Source: Candidatus Sumerlaeota bacterium
GTDB taxonomy: Bacteria; Sumerlaeota; Sumerlaeia; JADFCT01
Assembly: GCA_026398575.1 (NCBI GenBank)
Contig: JAPLSP010000226.1
Span: 1-10,399, forward strand
DNA length: 10,399 bases
Reading direction: 5' to 3'
Every line of letters starts with the position of its first letter. Position 1 is the stretch's first letter. Under the pieces are notes generated by a model, which was given only the letters and a program-made list of their open reading frames with translations, ran no database searches and was not told the DNA's origin. Both the position numbers and the translations under genes were made by a program. Below are positions 6,420-10,399 of the stretch, in pieces.

Positions 6420-6462
6420 CGCCACCACCGGGCCTTGCGCCGGTGAAGCGTTGATTTTGCTC
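6420..6462 (+). repeat. 43-bp hairpin repeat, copy 1
   Basis: First of four 43-bp copies in the 6348-6772 gap, which has no credible gene. The core stem is CACCGG (6426-6431) with CCGGTG (6440-6445) around an 8-base loop GCCTTGCG. The unit starts CGCCACC and ends with a TTTTGCTC tail. Confidence 0.88.
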
Positions 6463-6486
6463 TAGCAGCGCCCGCTTTTCTCTCAC

Positions 6487-6529
6487 CGCCACCACTGGGA
6501 CTTGTGCCAGTGGGGCTATTATTGTGCGC
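6487..6529 (+). repeat. 43-bp hairpin repeat, copy 2
   Basis: Same orientation as copy 1 and the most diverged tail. The stem is CACTGG (6493-6498) with CCAGTG (6507-6512), a compensatory C-G to T-A change relative to copy 1. Loop GACTTGTG. A partial fifth unit (GCGCAAAATCGCTCTCTACC, 6526-6545 region) lies between copies 2 and 3. Confidence 0.85.
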
Positions 6530-6546
6530 AAAATCGCTCTCTACCG

Positions 6547-6589
6547 GCGCAAAATCATCGCTCCACCGGCACATGGCCCGGCGGTGGCG
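6547..6589 (-). repeat. 43-bp hairpin repeat, copy 3 (inverted)
   Basis: Reverse orientation. Read on the minus strand the stem is CGCCGG with CCGGTG (one G-T pair) and the loop is GCCATGTG. It ends in the conserved AGCGATGATTTTGCGC tail. Confidence 0.88.
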
Positions 6590-6615
6590 GAGGATAAAAT
6601 GGGAATACCTTTCTG

Positions 6616-6658
6616 GAGCAAAACCATCGCTCCATCGGCGCAAGGCCCAATGGTGGCG
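6616..6658 (-). repeat. 43-bp hairpin repeat, copy 4 (inverted)
   Basis: Reverse orientation. Read on the minus strand the stem is CATTGG with CCGATG, containing one compensatory C-G to T-A change and one T-G pair relative to copy 1, and the loop GCCTTGCG is identical to copy 1. Copies 1-2 against 3-4 form an inverted pair of doublets. Confidence 0.88.
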
Positions 6659-6713
6659 CAGGGCAATGGAATTCTAGATGGCGCCCCTCCCACCCTTGAT
6701 AGGGCAAATAGGC

Positions 6714-6743
6714 TTGTTTCCGCGGGATATAAAGTGGGATAAT
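6714..6743 (+). promoter_or_regulatory. Candidate promoter for the pseudopilin gene
   Basis: TTGTTT (6714-6719) and GATAAT (6738-6743) are separated by 18 bases, each matching the sigma-70 consensus at most positions. Transcription would start near 6750, just before AGGAGA (6760-6765) and the ATG at 6773. Its place directly downstream of the 43-bp repeats fits a transcription start for the next unit. Not tested. Confidence 0.4.
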
Positions 6744-6772
6744 GGCCTTCATCGAACTCAGGAGAGGCGGCA

Positions 6773-7369
6773 ATGATTGCATCCATTAAAAAAACTCATG
6801 GCTTTACCTTGATCGAATTGCTGATCGTGATCGCGATCATCGCGATCCTGGCGCTGATCGCCATTCCGAACTTCCTCGAGGCGCAGACGCGTTCGAAGGT
6901 CGCGCGCGCGTGCGCCGATATGCGGACCATCGCGACGGCCGTGGAGGCTTATTGCGTTGACTACGCGACGTACCCGCCCGACGGCAACGGCCCTCCCTAT
7001 ACCGGTCTGATAGTGCTGACGTCGCCCGTCGGATACTGCACGAACGTCTTCAAAGACATCTTCAATAATTGCGTCCTTGACGGGCGCACGGGCAACCGTA
7101 CCATCACCCCCGGCAATGTCGTTTTATGCTATGAGCTGGGAACAGGCAACCCCGGAGGCGCAAGTATTAGCTTTCCGGCCTCGGTCTGGGCGCTGGCTTC
7201 CTATGGCCCCGATCTGGACGACGACACGTACGACATCGGGTCCTTTCCATTTACCAAGTCGGCTTGTCCCTATGACCCAACCAACGGCACAATCAGCAGT
7301 GGCGATATCTATCGCCTTTCCTACAAGCATCCCAATTACGATTCCGATGCGAATCCGATCGCTTATTAA
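6773..7369 (+). CDS. Type II secretion-like major pseudopilin (GspG-type, type IV pilin N-terminus)
   Basis: The 198-residue product has a short basic leader and a prepilin peptidase site, KKTHG|FTLIELL (cleavage after Gly10, conserved Glu15). A 20-residue hydrophobic helix and the NFLEAQTRSKV block (33-43) follow. Such proteins are cleaved by PilD, inserted in the inner membrane and assembled into a pseudopilus. The C-terminal part is a small globular domain with the SYGPDLDDD loop (143-151), similar in style to the metal-binding loop of GspG. It has six cysteines (47, 61, 89, 100, 119, 165), so disulphides are possible. AGGAGA (6760-6765) lies 7 bases before the start. Lineages of this type carry many stand-alone pseudopilin-like proteins, so it need not be the core GspG. 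It is followed after 5 bp by the large dihaem protein gene. Confidence 0.88.
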   Translation: MIASIKKTHGFTLIELLIVIAIIAILALIAIPNFLEAQTRSKVARACADMRTIATAVEAYCVDYATYPPDGNGPPYTGLIVLTSPVGYCTNVFKDIFNNCVLDGRTGNRTITPGNVVLCYELGTGNPGGASISFPASVWALASYGPDLDDDTYDIGSFPFTKSACPYDPTNGTISSGDIYRLSYKHPNYDSDANPIAY

Positions 7370-7374
7370 AGCGC

Positions 7375-10350
7375 ATGATATGCCCTGACCTGCCCAGCGC
7401 GTCTCGCCTGTTTCTGCGGATAACGATCCTCGCGTGCGGTCTTATATTGAGCGGACCGGACGCCGCCGCGCAGGCGCAAACGAGCGCATCGGACGCCGCG
7501 GCTTCCAAGGTCGTTTCCCTGCGCGCAGCCATCGCCGACTTGCAAGCAACCTTCGGCGCCCGGTATCCGCACGCTCAGGAATATATCAACCAATTGGAAG
7601 CGTTGGAATCGGCCTTCAAAGCCGGCGACGCCCTCGCGGCGGACAAGTTCGAACAACTCAGGCAGAAGGCGCTGCTGGAAAATCCATTGCTGAGTTTTGG
7701 CCGGTTGCTGACCGTCAAGCGCGCCGTCAAACCGGGGCCTAAAAAGCGTCCCTTCCCGGAAAACAGCCGCAACTATGGCCACGCCCTCGGCATGCCCAGC
7801 AATCACGAATGCAACAGCTCGCTGCCGCGCGACGGCTACGACAATGAGATCGCCATTCTGTCGCCGATCCTTCCCGAAGGGCAATTGCGCACGCTCTATC
7901 GCCCCGATGGCGGCGGCTACGTGGGCGAAGTGGATTTGCACGCCGACGCCAGCCGGTTGCTCTTCACCCAGTCCGACAGTGTGAGTTGGAAAGTCTGGGA
8001 AATCCGCTCGGACGGCAGCGGTCTGCGGCAGGTATCGCAAATGCCCGATGACGTGGATTGCTTCGACGCGTGCTATCTGCCCAATGGAAAAATCATCTGC
8101 GGCTCTACCGCGTCATTTCAGGCCGTGCCTTGCTGGCACGGACAAAAATTCGTCAGCAATCTTTACCTCATGAATGCCGACGGCACGGGCGCGCGGCAGC
8201 TCTGCTTCGATCAGGATCACGACTTCCATCCCTCCGTTCTGCCCAATGGCCAGGTGCTCTATCACCGCTGGGACTACACGGGCATCAGCCACATCTATCT
8301 GCGCCAGCTGATGGTGATGAATCCTGACGGCTCCGGACAGCGCGCGATTTATGGGAGCAATTCGTGGTATCCGAACGCTCTCTACTTCCCGCGCGCGGTC
8401 GGCGGCGAATCCAGCCGGATCGTCTGCATCCTGTCGGGCTACCATGGCGTTCATCGCATGGGGCAGCTCGTCTCGCTCGATACGGCGCGCGGCTGGCAGG
8501 AGGCGGAGGGCATCACGCAACGCATTTCCGGACGCGGCGATCCAATCGTCCCCATCGTGCGCGACTCTCTCGTGGATCAGGATTGGCCGAAGTTCCTGCA
8601 TCCCTATCCGCTCAGTGATAAATATTTCCTTGTCTCCGCGCGCCTGAATGACAACGCGAATTGGGGCATCTACCTGACGGATGTGTTCGATAATCTCACG
8701 CTCATCCGCGAAGAACCCGGCTGCGCGCTGCTCGAACCGGTTCCGCTGGCGCCGTCCGCCGCGCCTCCCGTCATCCCCGACCGCGTGGATTTGTCGCGGC
8801 AGGATGGCGCGGTGTATTTACATGATGTATATGCAGGGCCGGGACTCAAGGGCGTTCCGCGCGGCACGGTGAAAAGCCTGCGGGTGATCGCGTATCACTT
8901 CGGCTATCGCTCGATGGCCGGACCGGATAAAATCGGATACGGCGGTCCCTGGGAGGTCGTGCGCATCCTGGGCCTTACGCCGCTCGAAAGCGACGGCTCG
9001 GCGCACTTCCGCGTGCCGGCCAATACGCCCATCGCCGTGCAACCGCTTGACGCCGAAGGCAAAGCCGTCCAGCTCATGCGCAGCTGGTTCACCGCGATGC
9101 CCGGCGAGACGGTATCGTGCGTGGGATGCCACGAACGCCCGGCGGATGTCCCATCCACGCAACTCGCGCTGGCGGCGCGGCATGAGCCTCGCGATTTGAC
9201 GCCCTGGCGCGGCCCGGCGCGAGGCTTTGACTTCGAGCGCGAAACGCAGCCCGTGTTGGATAGATACTGCGTATCGTGTCATGACGGAACGCGCGCCGGA
9301 CGACCCGATTTGCGATCCGCGAAAATCGTCAAAGATTATCGCGGACGACGCGTGAGCCAGATGGAAATAGACAGGATGCCGCCGCAGATGCGGAAAGACA
9401 CGCAGGGCTTCATCAAATACACGCCGGCTTATGACGCGCTGATTTCCTATATCCGCCGCGTGGGCATTGAAGACGACGTCAGCCTGCTCCTGCCCGGAGA
9501 ATATCATGCGGACACCAGCCCGCTCGTGCAGATGCTGCGCAAGGGCCATCACGGCGTGGAGCTCGACGCCGAGGCATGGGACCGGATTGTGACGTGGATT
9601 GACTTGAACGGACCCTGCCACGGGACGTGGGGCGCAGTGTATCCCATTCCCGACGGCGCGGCGGAGCGGCGCCTGGCGCTGCGCAAGCAATGTGGCGGCC
9701 CTGCCGAAGACCCGGAGGCGATTCCGGAGATCAAAGCGCCTGCGGCGGATCCTGTCAAACTCAAACCACTACCGGAGATCAAAGCGCCTGCGGCGGCTCC
9801 CATCAAACCCAAGCCACTGCCGAAAGCCGGCTATGCGAACGCGGATGGATGGCCCTTCTTCGGAGCGGAGGCGCACAGGGCCCAGCTCCAGATGGACGAG
9901 CGCGAAAAATCCATCGCTCTCGGTGGCGGCGTAATGATGAAGCTTGTCCACATCCCTGCAGGGAAATTCGTCATGGGTGATCTCAGCATGGAACCGGACG
10001 AGCGCCCGCTGGCCCGCGTGACAATAGGCAAATCCTTCTGGATGGGCGTTTGCGAAGTCACCAACGAGCAATTCCGCTGCTTCGATCCGAGTCACGACTG
10101 CCGCTATTACGTCAAACGCCATGCGCATCCTGACGATCAGGGACTGCCGCTCAACGGCCCGCAGCAGCCCGCCGTGCGCGTATCATGGGAGCAGGCGATG
10201 GCCTTCTGCCACTGGCTCTCCGAGCGAGAAGGACTGCAAGTCACGCTCCCGACCGAAGCGCAATGGGAATGGGCATGCCGGGCCGGGAGCCCGAACCCAC
10301 TTAGGGACTGTCCTATAATAACTGTTGCATCTCTGCCGCTCCCATGTTAG
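7375..10350 (+). CDS. Secreted HzsA-like dihaem protein fused to an FGE/SUMF1-type domain, interrupted at its 3' end
   Basis: The open frame codes 991 residues, of which about 972 look native. A signal peptide (hydrophobic 12-24, AAAQA near 30-34) precedes a helical segment (about 45-105). TolB/PD40-like propeller blades follow at about 182-430 (SDGSGLRQ, NADGTGARQL, NPDGSGQRA). A region like the middle domain of hydrazine synthase alpha subunits (about 480-590) leads to two c-type haem sites, CVGCH (582-586) and CVSCH (632-636). After a Pro/Lys/Ala linker with a 16-residue duplication comes an FGE/SUMF1-like domain from about 853 (IPAGKFVMGD, EVTNEQF, RVSWEQAMAFCHWLS, LPTEAQWEWACRAGS ending at 972). 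This domain is cut roughly in half; the last 15-19 residues appear to come from an insertion sequence. No Shine-Dalgarno precedes the ATG, so coupling to the pseudopilin is likely. True hydrazine synthesis is not implied. The gene is probably inactivated or lacks its C-terminal half. Confidence 0.82.
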   Translation: MICPDLPSASRLFLRITILACGLILSGPDAAAQAQTSASDAAASKVVSLRAAIADLQATFGARYPHAQEYINQLEALESAFKAGDALAADKFEQLRQKALLENPLLSFGRLLTVKRAVKPGPKKRPFPENSRNYGHALGMPSNHECNSSLPRDGYDNEIAILSPILPEGQLRTLYRPDGGGYVGEVDLHADASRLLFTQSDSVSWKVWEIRSDGSGLRQVSQMPDDVDCFDACYLPNGKIICGSTASFQAVPCWHGQKFVSNLYLMNADGTGARQLCFDQDHDFHPSVLPNGQVLYHRWDYTGISHIYLRQLMVMNPDGSGQRAIYGSNSWYPNALYFPRAVGGESSRIVCILSGYHGVHRMGQLVSLDTARGWQEAEGITQRISGRGDPIVPIVRDSLVDQDWPKFLHPYPLSDKYFLVSARLNDNANWGIYLTDVFDNLTLIREEPGCALLEPVPLAPSAAPPVIPDRVDLSRQDGAVYLHDVYAGPGLKGVPRGTVKSLRVIAYHFGYRSMAGPDKIGYGGPWEVVRILGLTPLESDGSAHFRVPANTPIAVQPLDAEGKAVQLMRSWFTAMPGETVSCVGCHERPADVPSTQLALAARHEPRDLTPWRGPARGFDFERETQPVLDRYCVSCHDGTRAGRPDLRSAKIVKDYRGRRVSQMEIDRMPPQMRKDTQGFIKYTPAYDALISYIRRVGIEDDVSLLLPGEYHADTSPLVQMLRKGHHGVELDAEAWDRIVTWIDLNGPCHGTWGAVYPIPDGAAERRLALRKQCGGPAEDPEAIPEIKAPAADPVKLKPLPEIKAPAAAPIKPKPLPKAGYANADGWPFFGAEAHRAQLQMDEREKSIALGGGVMMKLVHIPAGKFVMGDLSMEPDERPLARVTIGKSFWMGVCEVTNEQFRCFDPSHDCRYYVKRHAHPDDQGLPLNGPQQPAVRVSWEQAMAFCHWLSEREGLQVTLPTEAQWEWACRAGSPNPLRDCPIITVASLPLPC
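9724..9819 (+). repeat. In-frame 48-bp duplication in the interdomain linker
   Basis: Two adjacent 48-bp units (9724-9771, 9772-9819) encode PEIKAPAADPVKLKPL and PEIKAPAAAPIKPKPL, then PK. They lie between the dihaem and FGE-like parts of the large protein and look like a flexible spacer extended by tandem duplication. Confidence 0.88.
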
Positions 10351-10399
10351 CCTTGGAGGCATGGATACTGAATTGATCGCACAACGCTTTAATTTTCTG
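10302..10399 (+). mobile_element. Left end of an insertion sequence (truncated by window edge)
   Basis: The FGE-like domain is well conserved up to CRAGS (about 10290), then similarity stops and the frame ends at 10350. Around 10302 begins TAGGGACTGTCCTATAATAA, with a near-palindromic AGGGACTGTCCT typical in style of IS termini. It is followed by a ribosome site and a new short open frame. The exact junction, inverted repeats and target duplication cannot be fixed without the right end. Confidence 0.6.
10361..10399 (+). CDS. Start of a transposase gene (partial), possibly ISAzo13-like
   Basis: The frame MDTELIAQRFNFL runs to the window end without a stop. GGAGG (10355-10359) lies only one base before the ATG, which is close for a Shine-Dalgarno, so a TTG at 10373 is an alternative start. 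The peptide recalls the N-terminus of ISAzo13/Rhodopirellula-type DDE transposases, but 13 residues are too few to be certain. Its place just inside a presumed IS end is the main support. Confidence 0.4.
   Translation, partial: MDTELIAQRFNFL

Noticed and set aside
6420..6658. CRISPR array or tRNA-like genes
   Set aside because: Copies occur in both orientations with short related spacers. Stems do not form a cloverleaf.
6404..6786. Open frames on both strands in the gap before the pseudopilin
   Set aside because: Their peptides repeat because they translate the 43-bp repeats (e.g. KIIAPPAHGP and KTIAPSAQGP). No start signals or domains.
7375..10350. Genuine hydrazine synthase subunit of anammox
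   Set aside because: Only family resemblance is seen. HzsB/HzsC and other anammox genes are absent, and similar domains occur in many unrelated secreted proteins.

Overview
The window reads as a piece of a GC-rich genome, probably a metagenomic contig, from a diderm environmental bacterium. Three features recall the Planctomycetota/Lentisphaerota/Sumerlaeota/Hydrogenedentota type of lineage: a 'GFTLIELL...NFLEAQTRSKV' pseudopilin, a Tat-exported lipoprotein of the Gfo/Idh/MocA family, and a HzsA-like dihaem protein fused to a formylglycine-generating-enzyme-type domain. This placement is inferred from family habits, not from a phylogenetic marker. Every supported gene is on the + strand.

Layout. 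Positions 2-49 may be the last codons of an upstream gene, overlapping the start of a secreted Kelch protein of the cyclically permuted NanM type (46-1152). A terminator-like hairpin and a two-armed array of 16-bp repeats (1273-1449) lead directly into an N-acetylneuraminate lyase, nanA (1480-2394). A 350-bp intergenic region follows, full of CTTTAG-loop hairpins and a 26-bp inverted repeat. Then come a secreted SASA/sialate O-acetylesterase-like protein (2745-3647), a Tat lipoprotein oxidoreductase (3753-5339) and a secreted metallo-beta-lactamase-fold protein (5406-6347). A second repeat-rich gap (6348-6772) holds four copies of a 43-bp hairpin element. It is followed by a type II secretion-like pseudopilin (6773-7369). 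Five bases after its stop begins a roughly 1000-residue secreted protein (HzsA-like beta-propeller, two CxxCH haem sites, FGE-like domain), whose reading frame breaks at about 10300 where an insertion sequence appears to begin.

How the genes may work together. NanM-like, NanA and SASA-like proteins form a coherent partial sialic-acid utilisation set: removal of O-acetyl groups, anomerisation of released Neu5Ac outside the cytoplasm, then cleavage to ManNAc and pyruvate inside. No transporter, NanK, NanE or sialidase lies in the window, so the pathway is incomplete here. The exported oxidoreductase may modify a sugar or glycoside in the same process, but this is not shown. The pseudopilin and the large dihaem/FGE protein form a separate unit whose substrate is unknown.

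The most unusual aspect is the intergenic DNA. Four unrelated repeat designs occupy four intergenic or regulatory gaps, and the 43-bp family shows compensatory base changes that preserve a hairpin. No complete new defence or metabolic system is evident.
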